From Enterobacteriaceae bacterium UBA2655 (GTDB taxonomy: Bacteria > Pseudomonadota > Gammaproteobacteria > Enterobacterales > Enterobacteriaceae): a DNA stretch of 54,770 nt. The notes below the pieces were generated by a model. The model ran no database searches and was not told where the DNA came from. It worked only from the letters and a program-made list of their open reading frames with translations. Positions 39,615 through 49,500 of this stretch are shown piece after piece. Positions within the stretch are counted from its first letter, which is position 1, and each line of letters opens with the position of its first letter. The translations under genes were made by a program, and so were the position numbers. The DNA lies in the NCBI GenBank assembly GCA_002359495.1, contig DENB01000071.1:1-54770 (forward strand). The letters run 5' to 3'.

Positions 39615-42212
39615 TTATTTTTTCGCTTCCTGCCATTTGCCGTCAATATAGAACGCTGACCAGCCGGTCGCTTTGCCCTCTTTTTCCGCAGAGACGTATT
39701 GCTGACGGGTTTTACGGCTGTAACGCACCAGCGTTTTGTTCCCTTCCGGGTCGGTCGCCGGCGCCTGCGCCAGATATTTCAGTTTTTCCGGCAGACGATC
39801 GCTGAAGCGCTGAAGCTCTTCCACCAGCGGCGCACGGGTTTCGCGTGATTTAGGAAAGGTATTCGCGGCAAGGAAAACCCCTGCTGCGCCGTCACGCAGA
39901 ACAAAATAGGCATCCGATTTTTCACAAGGCAACTCCGGCAGCGGTACCGGATCTTCTTTCGGCGGCGCAACTTCGCCGTTGCGCAGGATCTTACGCGTGT
40001 TTTTACAATCGTCGTTGGTGCAGGCCATGTATTTACCGAAACGTCCCATTTTCAGGTGCATTTCGGAACCACATTTCTCACACTCGACCACCGGGCCGTC
40101 ATAACCTTTGATGCGGAATTCGCCCTGCTCGATCTCATAACCGTCGCATTCCGGGTTATTGCCGCAGACATGCAGCTTGCGCTGATTGTCGATCAGATAG
40201 CTGTCCATCGCGGTGCCGCATTTCTGGCAGCGACGGCGGGCGCGCAGGGCGTTGGTTTCCGCATCGTCGCCTTCCAGCACATTCAGCACTTCGTTTTCCG
40301 GGATCAGATTGATGGTCTGCTTGCAGCGCTCTTTCGGCGGCAAGGCATAGCCCGAACAGCCGAGGAAAACCCCTGTGCTGGCGGTGCGAATGCCCATTTT
40401 ACGGCCACAGGTCGGGCAGTCGATAGAGGTCAGCACCATCTGGTTGGGCTGCATTCCGCCCTCTTCCGGATCCTTTTCCGCCTGCTCAAGCTGCTGACTG
40501 AAATCAGCGAAAAAGTGGTCGAGCACCGCTTTCCATTCCGCGTGATTATTTGCTACCTGATCAAGGCTGTCTTCCATATGCGCGGTGAAATCGTAGTTCA
40601 TCAGCTCGCGGAAATTCTCTTCCAGCCGGTCGGTGACGATTTCGCCCATCTTCTCGGCATAGAAACGGCGGTTTTCAACGTGTACGTAACCGCGATCCTG
40701 AATGGTCGAGATAATTGAGGCATAGGTAGAAGGACGGCCGATGCCGCGCTTCTCCAGCTCACGCACCAGCGACGCTTCGCTGAAGCGCGCCGGCGGCTTG
40801 GTGAAGTGCTGGCTCGGCGTCAGCTGTTGCAGACTCAGCGCGTCGCCGACGTTGACCGGCGGCAGCGTCCGGTCTTCATCATTTTTGCGCAGCGCGGGCA
40901 TTACGCGCGTCCAGCCGTCAAAACGCAGCGTGCGGCCTTTCGCCTTGAGTTTGAAATCTTCCGCCGCTACCGTCAGCGTGGTGGAATCATACTGCGCCGG
41001 CACCATCTGACAGGCGACGAACTGGCGCCAGATCAGCTGATAAAGTTTTTGCGCGTCGGCTTCCATATCTTTGAGCTGCTCCGCCGCGACGTTGACGTCG
41101 GAAGGACGGATCGCTTCGTGCGCTTCCTGCGAGTTCTCTTTGCTGGCGTAGGTATTCGCCGCTTCCGGCAGATACTTCGCACCAAAATTGTTATCGATGT
41201 AGCCGCGCGCCATGGCGATCGCGTCCTGACTCAGGTTGGTAGAGTCGGTACGCATATAGGTAATGTGCCCCGCCTCATAGAGACGCTGCGCCATCATCAT
41301 GGTTTTTTTCACGCCGAAGCCGAGGCGGGTGCTCGCCGCCTGTTGCAGTGTGGAGGTAATGAACGGCGCGCCCGGCTTGCTGCTGGTCGGTTTATCTTCG
41401 CGATCCACCACCTCATAGCGCGCTTTTTCCAGCAGCGCCACGGCGGCCTGGGTCTGTTCGCCGTTTACCGGACGAAACGCCTTATCGCCCTGATGCGTGA
41501 CCTGCATCGGCAGATCGTCGCCTTTCGGCGTGGTGAGGGCCGCGTTCAGCTCCCAGTACTCTTCCGGCACGAACGCTTTAATTTCACGTTCACGTTCGAC
41601 CACCAGACGCACGGCGACAGACTGCACGCGCCCGGCGGATAAACCGCGCGCGATTTTTTTCCACAGCAGCGGCGACACCATATAACCCACCACGCGATCC
41701 ATAAAGCGTCGCGCCTGCTGGGCGTTCACACGATCGATATTCAGTTCGCCCGGCTGTTCGAACGCCTGGCGAATAGCGTTTTTAGTGATTTCGTTAAACA
41801 CCACGCGGCTGAAGCGTTTGTCGTCGCCGCCGATGATTTCGCGCAGGTGCCAGGCGATGGCTTCCCCTTCGCGGTCAAGGTCGGTTGCGAGATAGATGTG
41901 GTCGGCGCTGGCGGCCAGCGCTTTCAGCTCGGAGACCACCTTTTCTTTGCCCGGCAGAATTTGATAGTCCGCTTTCCAGCCGTGCCAGGGATCGACGCCC
42001 ATACGGTTGACCAGCGCCGCCTTTTCATCTTTTTTACCTTTTTTGACGGCCTTGCCGTTTGCCCCGTCCGCACTCTTTTTAGCGGTTGAACCACTGGTCG
42101 GCAAATCACGGATATGACCGACGCTGGATTTCACCACGTAGTCACTGCCAAGGTATTTATTGATTGTTTTGGCTTTTGCCGGGGACTCAACGATGACGAG
42201 TGCTTTACCCAT
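39615..42212 (-). CDS. topA: TopA, DNA topoisomerase I
   Basis: An 865-residue type IA topoisomerase, same length as E. coli TopA. The Toprim domain begins [21 protein letters not shown], the catalytic tyrosine is Tyr319 (ITYMRTDST), and three C-terminal four-cysteine zinc ribbons are visible ([23 protein letters not shown]). It removes negative supercoils and R-loops behind RNA polymerase. A basic insert (about 47-65) resembles that of E. coli. Confidence 0.98.
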   Translation of the reverse strand: MGKALVIVESPAKAKTINKYLGSDYVVKSSVGHIRDLPTSGSTAKKSADGANGKAVKKGKKDEKAALVNRMGVDPWHGWKADYQILPGKEKVVSELKALAASADHIYLATDLDREGEAIAWHLREIIGGDDKRFSRVVFNEITKNAIRQAFEQPGELNIDRVNAQQARRFMDRVVGYMVSPLLWKKIARGLSAGRVQSVAVRLVVEREREIKAFVPEEYWELNAALTTPKGDDLPMQVTHQGDKAFRPVNGEQTQAAVALLEKARYEVVDREDKPTSSKPGAPFITSTLQQAASTRLGFGVKKTMMMAQRLYEAGHITYMRTDSTNLSQDAIAMARGYIDNNFGAKYLPEAANTYASKENSQEAHEAIRPSDVNVAAEQLKDMEADAQKLYQLIWRQFVACQMVPAQYDSTTLTVAAEDFKLKAKGRTLRFDGWTRVMPALRKNDEDRTLPPVNVGDALSLQQLTPSQHFTKPPARFSEASLVRELEKRGIGRPSTYASIISTIQDRGYVHVENRRFYAEKMGEIVTDRLEENFRELMNYDFTAHMEDSLDQVANNHAEWKAVLDHFFADFSQQLEQAEKDPEEGGMQPNQMVLTSIDCPTCGRKMGIRTASTGVFLGCSGYALPPKERCKQTINLIPENEVLNVLEGDDAETNALRARRRCQKCGTAMDSYLIDNQRKLHVCGNNPECDGYEIEQGEFRIKGYDGPVVECEKCGSEMHLKMGRFGKYMACTNDDCKNTRKILRNGEVAPPKEDPVPLPELPCEKSDAYFVLRDGAAGVFLAANTFPKSRETRAPLVEELQRFSDRLPEKLKYLAQAPATDPEGNKTLVRYSRKTRQQYVSAEKEGKATGWSAFYIDGKWQEAKK

Positions 42213-42714
42213 ATTAACCTTTACCTAATGAAAACGTCCTGATAAACGGGAGTGGATTAGATGCCCTAAAACCCTTCGGGTTCAATATTGCTCTGCCTCT
42301 TTTGCTTTTCAAGGCTGCGGGGTCAATCTCAGGTCAGATTGCATTAAATTCTGCAACTTTTTGATTAGAAGCGGGTTTTCCATCTGACATTATCACGCAT
42401 CCTGGCGTGATCTCCCTGAATTACGAATCGCCCACACTCTACCTGATAAAATTCGTTACGCAACTTAATTAGCATTCTGTTTAATCTTTCGCCACTTTTC
42501 CTGCTATGAATCCGGAATAAGCGCGCAAGATTCGGCATGTAATATAGAAAGGATTGCCGTTCTGTCAAAAAAGAAGCGGTCCGAAGATCAAGTGAACCCC
42601 AGCCCTTTTACGCCGCGCTATGCTGGAAATCGCTGCCCGGTCGGTAAGTAAACGCCATGATTATTTTATCGCTTTACCGCCGCCGTCGCGTTTAACGCAG
42701 TTTTGCCCGGAATA
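42213..42714. other. Non-coding region between topA and sohB; yciN absent
   Basis: About 500 bases. E. coli has yciN here; no frame resembling YciN is present. The region should contain the topA promoters (minus). A 67-codon minus-strand frame at 42365-42568 has no ribosome site or recognisable domain and is not called. Confidence 0.55.
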
Positions 42715-42741
42715 AAAAACCCGGCCAGAGCCGGGCTTTTG
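42715..42741 (-). terminator. sohB terminator
   Basis: Stem CCCGGC/GCCGGG with loop CAGA, flanked by A6 and CTTTT, giving a T tract on the minus strand directly after sohB. Confidence 0.88.
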
Positions 42742-42742
42742 A

Positions 42743-43789
42743 TTACAGCAGCGGCTTATCGCCGCGCTGCCATAATTTAAGAATCAGCCGTTCCGCTACG
42801 CTCCCCATACTGTGAGTGACGCGGTCAATCATTTTTTTACGCCGCGCATAGCGCACGCCCAACACGTTATAAGCCGCCATCTGTCGGATAATCAATTCAT
42901 CGCTGGTACCGATCTCATCGATCAGCTTTTTCTCCAGCGCCTGGCGACCAAACCAATATTCGCCGGTCGCGACCTCGTCGATATCCAGCACCGGGCGCAT
43001 CTGCTGCACGAAATCTTTAAAAAGCAGGTGCGTTTCGTTGAGATCCTCACGGAACTTTTCCCGACCCTCTTCGGTGTTTTCGCCGAACATGGTGAGCGTC
43101 CGTTTGTACTGGCCTGCAGTATGCAGCTCAACCTCAATATCATTGCGTTTCAGCAGACGATTGAAGTTGGGGATCTGCGCCACCACGCCAATAGAGCCGA
43201 TAATAGAAAACGGCGCCGCCACAATGCGATCGGCCACGCAGGCCATCATGTAGCCGCCGCTGGCGGCGACTTTGTCCACCGCGGCCGTCAGGCGCAAGCC
43301 GTGGTCGCGCAGGCGCTGCAGCTGCGAAGCCGCCAGGCCGTAGCCGTGCACCACGCCGCCCGGGCTTTCCAGACGCAGCAGCACTTCGTCGCCGGGCGTC
43401 GCCACGGCCAGCACGGCGGAAACTTCTTCGCGCAGCGAGGCGACTTCCGCCGCGTCGACGCTGCCGTGAAAGTCGAGGACGAACAGCGTCGGTTTCGTCT
43501 GGGAGGTTACGCCCTGCTTCGCCTGGCGCTTCTCCGCTTTCGCTTTCTCTTTTTCCTCTTTTTTATGTCGTTTCAGCCACAGCTTCTGTTCATGCGGCTT
43601 CATTTTCGCCAGCAGCAAATCTTCCTTCATTTTCTGAAAGTCGTCGCCCAGATGGCTCAACCGCAGCTGTCCGCTCTGGCCGCCTTTGCGGCGGCTGATG
43701 TTAATAATAATGAGGGCAATTGCCGCAATCGCGACCACGACCGTCACCGCCTTCGCCAGAAATAATCCATAATGAAACAGTAAATCCAT
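42743..43789 (-). CDS. sohB: SohB, S49-family membrane peptidase
   Basis: A 348-residue inner-membrane peptidase (E. coli 349). It has an N-terminal membrane helix (about 10-31), a highly charged K/E-rich linker at 65-95, then the S49 (SppA-like) domain. Ser177 (AASGGYM) and Lys229 (AGQYKRTLT) are at the serine-lysine dyad spacing of single-domain SppA. Multicopy suppressor of degP loss in E. coli; natural substrates are unknown. Divergent from yciK. Confidence 0.95.
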   Translation of the reverse strand: MDLLFHYGLFLAKAVTVVVAIAAIALIIINISRRKGGQSGQLRLSHLGDDFQKMKEDLLLAKMKPHEQKLWLKRHKKEEKEKAKAEKRQAKQGVTSQTKPTLFVLDFHGSVDAAEVASLREEVSAVLAVATPGDEVLLRLESPGGVVHGYGLAASQLQRLRDHGLRLTAAVDKVAASGGYMMACVADRIVAAPFSIIGSIGVVAQIPNFNRLLKRNDIEVELHTAGQYKRTLTMFGENTEEGREKFREDLNETHLLFKDFVQQMRPVLDIDEVATGEYWFGRQALEKKLIDEIGTSDELIIRQMAAYNVLGVRYARRKKMIDRVTHSMGSVAERLILKLWQRGDKPLL

Positions 43790-43967
43790 TCCGCCGCCTT
43801 ATTAAACAGAGAATTAGAGCCAGTGCGCTAGTTTACCGGCTTCACGCACATTCGTCGCCTGAAATGCCATCGTCCGGCACAGAATGCGCCTGCCGATGAT
43901 TGCACCTGAGAAGGAAATCAGGCATAAAGCCAAAAAACCCTTAAAACCTTCGCTAAAGGATATCGCT

Positions 43968-44729
43968 GTGCACTATCAACCGAAAAGCGATCTGCTCACC
44001 GACCGCATCATCCTTGTTACCGGTGCTTCCGACGGCATCGGCCGCGAAGCGGCCATTACCTACGCCCTGTACGGCGCCGAAGTGATATTGCTGGGACGCA
44101 ACCCGGATAAACTCAAAGCGGTTGAGCTGGCCATTGCCCGGATGAACAAACGTCCGGCGCGCAGCTTTACCTTCGACCTCGCCAGCGCCACGCCGGAAAA
44201 CTGCCGACAGCTGGCGGAGGCGATCGGCCAGCAGATCCCCCGTCTCGACGGCGTGCTGCACAACGCCGGCATTCTGGGCGAGATCGTGCCGCTGGCTGAG
44301 CTGGATCCACAGGTATGGCAACAGGTGATGAAAATCAACCTCGACGCGACATTTTTTCTTACTCAGGCTCTGCTGCCGCTGCTGCTGAAATCCGCCGCCG
44401 GCTCGCTGGTGTTCACTACCTCGAGCGTCGGCCGCGAAGGCCGCGCGGGCTGGGGAGCCTACGCCGTATCGAAATTCGCCACTGAGGGAATGATGCAGGT
44501 GCTGGCTGATGAATACAAAAACCGCCATCTGCGGGTAAACTGCATCAATCCTGGCGGCACCCGAACGAAAATGCGCGCCAGCGCTTTCCCGGAAGAGGAC
44601 GCCAACAAGCTGAAAACGCCGGCATATCTGATGCCGCTCTATCTTTATCTGATGGGCGACGACAGCCGCCGCAAAACCGGCATCAGCTTCGACGCGCAGC
44701 CGGGCAGAAAACCGGGGCCGGCGGAATAA
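43968..44729 (+). CDS. yciK: YciK, short-chain dehydrogenase
   Basis: A 253-residue SDR-family oxidoreductase (E. coli 252). Cofactor motif is TGASDGIGREAA, with the NAG loop LHNAGILG, and the Ser-Tyr-Lys triad lies within SSVGREGRAGWGAYAVSKFA. The start is a GTG at 43968 preceded by AAAGGA; it aligns with the E. coli Met (VHYQPKSDLL). Longer in-frame starts 28 codons upstream have no homology. Substrate unknown. It ends TAATG, coupled to btuR. Confidence 0.94.
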   Translation: MHYQPKSDLLTDRIILVTGASDGIGREAAITYALYGAEVILLGRNPDKLKAVELAIARMNKRPARSFTFDLASATPENCRQLAEAIGQQIPRLDGVLHNAGILGEIVPLAELDPQVWQQVMKINLDATFFLTQALLPLLLKSAAGSLVFTTSSVGREGRAGWGAYAVSKFATEGMMQVLADEYKNRHLRVNCINPGGTRTKMRASAFPEEDANKLKTPAYLMPLYLYLMGDDSRRKTGISFDAQPGRKPGPAE

Positions 44730-45319
44730 TGAGCGAAGAACGTCATCAGCAACGGCAGCAGCGTCTGAAGGAGCAGGTCGACGCGCGCATCGCCTCGGCG
44801 ACCGAGCGGCGCGGCATCCTGATGGTATTTACCGGCAACGGCAAAGGCAAAACCACCGCCGCCTTCGGTACGGCGTTGCGCGCTGTCGGCCACGGCAAAC
44901 AAGCGGGAGCGATTCAGTTTATTAAGGGCGAATGGCCGAACGGGGAGCGTAACCTGCTGGAGCAGCACGGCGTGGAGTTTCAGGTCATGGCGACCGGCTT
45001 TACCTGGGAGACGCAAAACCGTCAGCTCGATACTGACGCTTGTTTAGCCGTCTGGCGCCATGCGCAACGCATGCTGGCCGATCCCGCCCTCGATTTAGTG
45101 ATCCTGGATGAGATTACCTACATGGTCAGCATGGATTACCTGCCGCTGGACGAGCTGGTCGCCGCGCTGAACCAGCGACCCGCCCAGCAAAGCGTGATCG
45201 TTACCGGACGCGGCTGTCATCGTACGCTGCTGGAGATGGCGGATACCGTAACGGAGATGCGCCCGGTGAAACACGCTTTCGACGCGGGCATTCAGGCGCA
45301 GCAGGGAATTGACTGGTAA
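44729..45319 (+). CDS. btuR: BtuR (CobO), cob(I)alamin adenosyltransferase
   Basis: A 196-residue P-loop enzyme that transfers the adenosyl group of ATP to cobalamin in corrinoid salvage. Walker A is GNGKGKTT at 36-43, and the Walker B-like LVILDEITYM and VIVTGRGCH motifs follow. E. coli BtuR also has 196 residues. Its first base is the last of the yciK stop. Confidence 0.97.
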   Translation: MSEERHQQRQQRLKEQVDARIASATERRGILMVFTGNGKGKTTAAFGTALRAVGHGKQAGAIQFIKGEWPNGERNLLEQHGVEFQVMATGFTWETQNRQLDTDACLAVWRHAQRMLADPALDLVILDEITYMVSMDYLPLDELVAALNQRPAQQSVIVTGRGCHRTLLEMADTVTEMRPVKHAFDAGIQAQQGIDW

Positions 45320-45329
45320 TAAAGAGGTG

Positions 45330-45353
45330 ACGCAGCCGCCGAAACGGCTGCGT
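45330..45353. terminator. Hairpin between convergent btuR and rluB
   Basis: Perfect 9-bp stem ACGCAGCCG/CGGCTGCGT with a 6-base loop. There is no T tract, so its role as terminator is uncertain. Confidence 0.45.
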
Positions 45354-45360
45354 AAACGGA

Positions 45361-46230
45361 TTAGCTGCGTTTGCCGCTGCTGCGGCGCGCGCCGCTCACC
45401 TGGCTGTGGCGCTTCACGGCGCGACGGATCTGATTCGCCTTGGTGCGACGACGATCCTTCTCGACCGCCAGCTTGGTGACGGTCTCTTCTTTCATCTCTA
45501 CCAGCGTGCGCAGGTAGTTTACCGATGCGAGATCCAGCTCCATCCAGCCGCCGCGCGGCAGCCCTTTCGGCAAGGGAATGTCGCCGTAACGGACGCGGAT
45601 CAGTCGGCTGACCTGCACGCCTACCGCTTCCCACAGACGGCGCACTTCACGGTTGCGTCCTTCGGTCAGGGTCACGTTGAACCACTGGTTTATCCCTTCG
45701 CCGCCGCCGAACTTAATGGTTTTGAACGCGGCCGGGCCATCTTCCAGCTGCACGCCGCGGCTGAGCTGACGCACTTTGTCATCATCGACCTGACCGAATA
45801 CGCGCACCGCATACTCACGTTCAACTTCACGGCTCGGATGCATTAAACGGTTCGCCAGTTCGCCATCAGTGGTGAACAGCATCAGACCGCAGGTGTTGAC
45901 ATCGAGTCGGCCGACCGCAATCCAGCGCGAGCCGCGCAGTTTCGGCAGACGATCGAAGACCGTCGGGCGCCCTTCCGGATCGTTGCGCGTGCAGAGTTCG
46001 CCTTCCGGCTTGTAATAGGCGAGCACGCGGCAGACTTCGGTCGCGGACTCGGCGATAGAGACCAGATGTCCGTCGATGCGAATTTTCAGGGATTTATCGG
46101 TTTCGATACGGTCGCCCAGGGTGGCCAGTTTGCCATCCACGCTAACACGACCTGCGGAAATCATCGTTTCGATTTCGCGACGCGAGCCGTGACCGGCGCG
46201 CGCTAATACTTTCTGTAATTTTTCGCTCAT
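45361..46230 (-). CDS. rluB: RluB, 23S rRNA pseudouridine 2605 synthase
   Basis: A 289-residue RsuA-family pseudouridine synthase. An S4 RNA-binding domain is at about 3-60, the catalytic domain contains [10 protein letters not shown] with Asp110, and a lysine/arginine-rich tail follows (about 250-289). It modifies U2605 of 23S rRNA. Tail-to-tail with btuR. Confidence 0.97.
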   Translation of the reverse strand: MSEKLQKVLARAGHGSRREIETMISAGRVSVDGKLATLGDRIETDKSLKIRIDGHLVSIAESATEVCRVLAYYKPEGELCTRNDPEGRPTVFDRLPKLRGSRWIAVGRLDVNTCGLMLFTTDGELANRLMHPSREVEREYAVRVFGQVDDDKVRQLSRGVQLEDGPAAFKTIKFGGGEGINQWFNVTLTEGRNREVRRLWEAVGVQVSRLIRVRYGDIPLPKGLPRGGWMELDLASVNYLRTLVEMKEETVTKLAVEKDRRRTKANQIRRAVKRHSQVSGARRSSGKRS

Positions 46231-47084
46231 TGAGCAGCCTCACTGTCGCCTTCACAGGCGTCGTGGTAATGGACGGGTATTTCAGGGATTACCAGCCCCT
46301 GACCAGATAATCGGCCTTGCCGTCGCCCGGTGCGTCGGCAAAAGCGGGCAGACCGGCTATTCTACACCACTCCGCGATTGTCTGGACAGGTTTTCCTGCG
46401 GCCGCTTTCATCCCCGAAATAGCTGGCCAGATAGCGGGCTACCGCGGCGCGGCGTTCACGCAATTCCGTCGCCGCAGAAACAGCTGTCAGTGAATTGCAT
46501 TAAATTAGTTAAAAATATTTAATTTAAATGTTGCGCATTGTTTCTTTATCCATATTTGCGCCGATTGGGAAATAACTCAAATCTCTCTGCCGGATAATAA
46601 AAACTCTTGTTAGAATAAGCGGTTTCATGCAAGCCGTACGACGCGAAAAGCAGTTAAGCAGCATTGCACACTAAAGAAAACATTAAGGTTGATAGCATAA
46701 CCTACCTTTGCATAGTTTCACGACATTTTATCCTGACCATTCAGTTTAAGTAATCATCTTTGCTGCGTTAAAAAGGAATATTCAGATTTTATTCACCGCA
46801 GATTGAATTAACTCCTTATATTAGGCAGTATTTAGCCAAAACAAACGCTCTTTCAATTGCCTGCTGGCAGAATCTGTGTAGAATTTTTTCGGCAATCTAC
46901 AGTTTTAGCGTTGTTATTAGAAAAGGTTCAACACCAATATTTCAAAATATTTACTCTTTACAGACATTTCATTTTTATTAAAAACAGCCGGCGTAAAACG
47001 GATGCTGCGTCAATCCGCTTAAGGACGAGCTTGTATTGCATGTCATAAATCTTCACCAGGGATTTTCAGACATGCCATTTAAAG
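46231..47084. other. Long AT-rich non-coding island; yciQ absent
   Basis: About 850 bases without a credible gene. From about 46490 to 47080 the composition is markedly AT-rich compared with the window. E. coli carries yciQ between rluB and yciO; here it is missing and a lipoprotein gene follows. A 63-codon plus-strand frame at 46857-47048 lacks a ribosome site and is not called. No RNA gene or insertion-sequence end was recognised. Confidence 0.55.
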
Positions 47085-47741
47085 ATGAATATCATGAGAA
47101 AACTGCCATTATTGTCGGTGCTGTCCGCACTGGCGCTAAGCGGTTGTTCCGTAGGCCATACCGAGTACAGCCGTACTGCGATGCAGCACGTCGATATGAG
47201 CCTGACCGGCATCCCGACCATTCTGGGCCTGGGTACGCTTGGCACCAGCATCCCCATTACGCCTGAATATAGTCTTACCGCTGCGCACGTCGCGAAATAT
47301 GCCGTGCAGCGCGTTAAGGCTTATCATCCTTATTGCGATCTGGCCATTATTTACCACAAAAACAGCGCGGCTACTTTGGCTAAATTCCGCAGCAGCAAAA
47401 TCGGCGATCCGATAAAGATGTACGGCTACAGTTTTATTTCCGCGATGCCGGTTGAATCTTCCGGCGTCAATTTAGGCCGTACCGCTATTCGCAACAGCTG
47501 GAATAAAAGCCCCTGTTTAGCCATGGCGTCTAATGCCGGAGTGGTGCAGGGAATGTCCGGCGGCGGCGTTTATAATCGCGATGAAACCCTGGGCGGCGTG
47601 ATTGTCGGTTACAGCGGCGAAATTAAAAATCGACGCAGCGGAAAAGTGATCATGAAGGATGTTTCGCTCTATATTCCCTACGCCGATTTCAAAAACTGGC
47701 TGCTGCATAACATCGGCCAGACGCCGGCGGTGGGCGCCTGA
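47085..47741 (+). CDS. Lipoprotein with a trypsin-like serine protease fold
   Basis: A 218-residue protein with a lipoprotein signal (MNIMRKLPLLSVLSALALSG then Cys21). The mature part shows an ordered chymotrypsin-type triad: His68 in TAAHVA, Asp85 in CDLAII, Ser158 in GMSGGGVYN. Ser23 is at +2 after the lipidated Cys (Ser22 at +1 of the sorting rule), so no inner-membrane Asp signal is seen. Cys84 and Cys144 could pair in the periplasm. The start at 47085 or 47094 (MRKL) cannot be decided; ribosome sites are weak for both. It lies where yciQ sits in E. coli, is not a DegP type (no PDZ), and its substrate is unknown. Its stop is 9 bases from convergent yciO. Confidence 0.75.
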   Translation: MNIMRKLPLLSVLSALALSGCSVGHTEYSRTAMQHVDMSLTGIPTILGLGTLGTSIPITPEYSLTAAHVAKYAVQRVKAYHPYCDLAIIYHKNSAATLAKFRSSKIGDPIKMYGYSFISAMPVESSGVNLGRTAIRNSWNKSPCLAMASNAGVVQGMSGGGVYNRDETLGGVIVGYSGEIKNRRSGKVIMKDVSLYIPYADFKNWLLHNIGQTPAVGA

Positions 47742-47750
47742 CCGTAACGA

Positions 47751-48371
47751 TTACAGGAAGGGGCGCGGGTCGCCTACCCCTTCACGCACGATAACCGGTA
47801 CGTCGTCGGTGAGATCAACCACTGTGGTCGGTTGCTGACCGAGCGTACCGCCGTGCATGATCAGGTCGACCTGTTTGCCGATGCTCATCTGGATCTCTTC
47901 CGGGTCCGACTCGGTAAAGTCGTTGCCAGGCAACATCAGAGAAGTCGACATCATCGGCTCGTTCAGCGCCTCCAGCAGCGCCAGCGCTACCGGATTCGAC
48001 GGCACGCGCAGGCCGATGGTTTTACGTTTTTCGTTCATCAGCCGGCGCGGCACCTCTTTGGTCGCCTTGAGAATAAAGGTGTAGCTGCCGGGCGTATTGT
48101 TTTTAATCAGACGGAACGCCGTGTTATCGACATGAGAATAGGTCGACAGCTCTGACAGATCGCGACACATCAGGGTAAAGTTATGGCCGCCGTCGAGCTG
48201 ACGGATGCGGCAGATACGCTCCAGCGCGTTTTTTTCTTCCAGCCGACAGCCGAGCGCATAGCCCGAGTCGGTCGGATAGACGATGACGCCGCCTTTGTTC
48301 AGGTAATCCACCGCCTGATTAATCAGGCGCGGCTGGGGGTTATCGGGATGAATATAAAACAGTTGACTCAT
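47751..48371 (-). CDS. yciO: YciO, Sua5/YrdC-family protein
   Basis: A 206-residue YrdC-domain protein, the same length as E. coli YciO (VIVYPTDSGYALGC, KRKTIGLRVPSNPVALALL). The family to which TsaC belongs makes threonylcarbamoyl-AMP for tRNA t6A; YciO itself is not essential and its role is less clear. It starts 12 bases after rnm, so they are likely co-transcribed. Confidence 0.96.
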   Translation of the reverse strand: MSQLFYIHPDNPQPRLINQAVDYLNKGGVIVYPTDSGYALGCRLEEKNALERICRIRQLDGGHNFTLMCRDLSELSTYSHVDNTAFRLIKNNTPGSYTFILKATKEVPRRLMNEKRKTIGLRVPSNPVALALLEALNEPMMSTSLMLPGNDFTESDPEEIQMSIGKQVDLIMHGGTLGQQPTTVVDLTDDVPVIVREGVGDPRPFL

Positions 48372-48383
48372 AAAAACCTCATA

Positions 48384-49268
48384 TCACTCTGCCGTGTCGC
48401 TGGCAGCCGGACAGATGGCCGGAAAACGTTTCCAGATCGGTTCGACGCCGCCCGGCAACCAGAGCTTGCGGCCCAGCTCGATCCACGGGCAGGGTTGGTG
48501 AAAATCGGAACCCTGAGAGGCGGCCAGCCCGTTGTCGCGCGCATACTGCGCCAGCTGGCTACGTTCATTTGGCGCCTGCTGACACTGCGCGACCTCTATC
48601 GCATCGCCCCCTTCTTCTTTGAAAAAGGCGATCAGACGCTTCAGCCATTTCGCTGAAAGTCCATAGCGACCAGGATGCGCCAGTACAGCATAACCGCCGG
48701 AATGATGAATCGCATCAATGGCTTGTTTAATTGTACACCATTGGGGCGGCACATAGCCGGTTTTACCGCGCGCCAGGTAGTTTTTGAAAACCTGCGCAAG
48801 ATTGTCCGCCTTGCCTGCTTCCACCAGAAAACGGGCGAAATGGCCGCGGGTCAGAATGCCGCCTGCCGCGAGGCGCTGCGCCCCAGCCAGCGCATCGGGG
48901 ATTTGCGCTTTCGCCAGCCGTTCCGCAATCAGCTCCGCGCGCGCCTGGCGAGCTTCGCCCTGCTGCGCAAGGAAGCTCACCATCGCCGGATGATCGGTAT
49001 CAATATTCAGCCCGACAATATGGATCTCATGATTTTCCCACAGCGTCGAGGCTTCGACCCCGGCGATCACTCTCAGCGGCAGCGCCAGGCGCGCGGCCGC
49101 TTCCTGCGCCGCCGCCACACCCGCGACCGTATCGTGATCGGTGATCGCCAGCACCCCCACGCGCATCGCAACGGCGCGCTGCACCAGCGCCTCCGGCGTG
49201 AGCAGGCCGTCGGAAGCCTGCGTATGGCTGTGTAAATCGTAAACAGGAAAACGTGCAATTTCCGTCAA
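48384..49268 (-). CDS. rnm: Rnm (YciV/RNase AM), PHP-domain 5'-3' exonuclease
   Basis: A 294-residue PHP-domain protein (E. coli 293). Metal-binding motifs LHSHTQASDG near the N-terminus and ITDHDTVAG are intact, with a later AHPGRYG and SDFH. RNase AM matures the 5' ends of rRNAs and can dephosphorylate 3',5'-bisphosphonucleotides. Divergent from the trp operon; the promoter region between them is about 130 bases. Confidence 0.95.
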   Translation of the reverse strand: MTEIARFPVYDLHSHTQASDGLLTPEALVQRAVAMRVGVLAITDHDTVAGVAAAQEAAARLALPLRVIAGVEASTLWENHEIHIVGLNIDTDHPAMVSFLAQQGEARQARAELIAERLAKAQIPDALAGAQRLAAGGILTRGHFARFLVEAGKADNLAQVFKNYLARGKTGYVPPQWCTIKQAIDAIHHSGGYAVLAHPGRYGLSAKWLKRLIAFFKEEGGDAIEVAQCQQAPNERSQLAQYARDNGLAASQGSDFHQPCPWIELGRKLWLPGGVEPIWKRFPAICPAASDTAE

Positions 49269-49335
49269 GGTAACTCCCGCTGGAAAACAATCTGGCGGGC
49301 ATCATAACGATTTTGCCACTAAGTGAAAAAGAGTA

Positions 49336-49369
49336 TTGACTTTTCCCGCCCGAACCCGTTAACTAGTAC
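49336..49369 (+). promoter_or_regulatory. trp promoter and TrpR operator
   Basis: TTGACT (-35, 49336-49341), a 17-base spacer, and TTAACT (-10, 49359-49364). The operator overlaps: CGAACCCGTTAACTAGTAC (49351-49369) differs from the E. coli operator CGAACTAGTTAACTAGTAC only by TA to CC in the left arm. TrpR-tryptophan would repress from here. Confidence 0.88.
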
Positions 49370-49398
49370 ACAAGTTCACACGCAACGGGTATCTCAAC

Positions 49399-49482
49399 AT
49401 GTCTGCTTCTATTATGCTGATCAATGGTTGGTGGCGCGCTTCTCCCGAATCCGGGCGACGTGGTCGCGCACAACTAGCGTAA
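49399..49482 (+). CDS. trpL: TrpL, trp operon leader peptide (27 aa)
   Basis: A leader peptide with tandem Trp codons (INGWWRAS, Trp11-Trp12), preceded by GGGTATC as in E. coli. E. coli TrpL has 14 residues; this frame runs on for 27 (ending RGRAQLA) and stops 18 bases before the terminator stem. Stalling at the Trp codons when tryptophan is low should permit the antiterminator. The internal ATG at 49414 is an alternative start. Confidence 0.85.
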   Translation: MSASIMLINGWWRASPESGRRGRAQLA

Positions 49483-49500
49483 GCACTGTGCAGATACCCC

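Noticed and set aside
42365..42568. A 67-codon minus-strand frame upstream of topA
   Set aside because: No ribosome site, no domain and no resemblance to YciN; probably chance in a stop-poor stretch.
46857..47048. A 63-codon plus-strand frame in the AT-rich island
   Set aside because: Weak start context and no protein-like pattern; it ends just before the lipoprotein gene without coupling.
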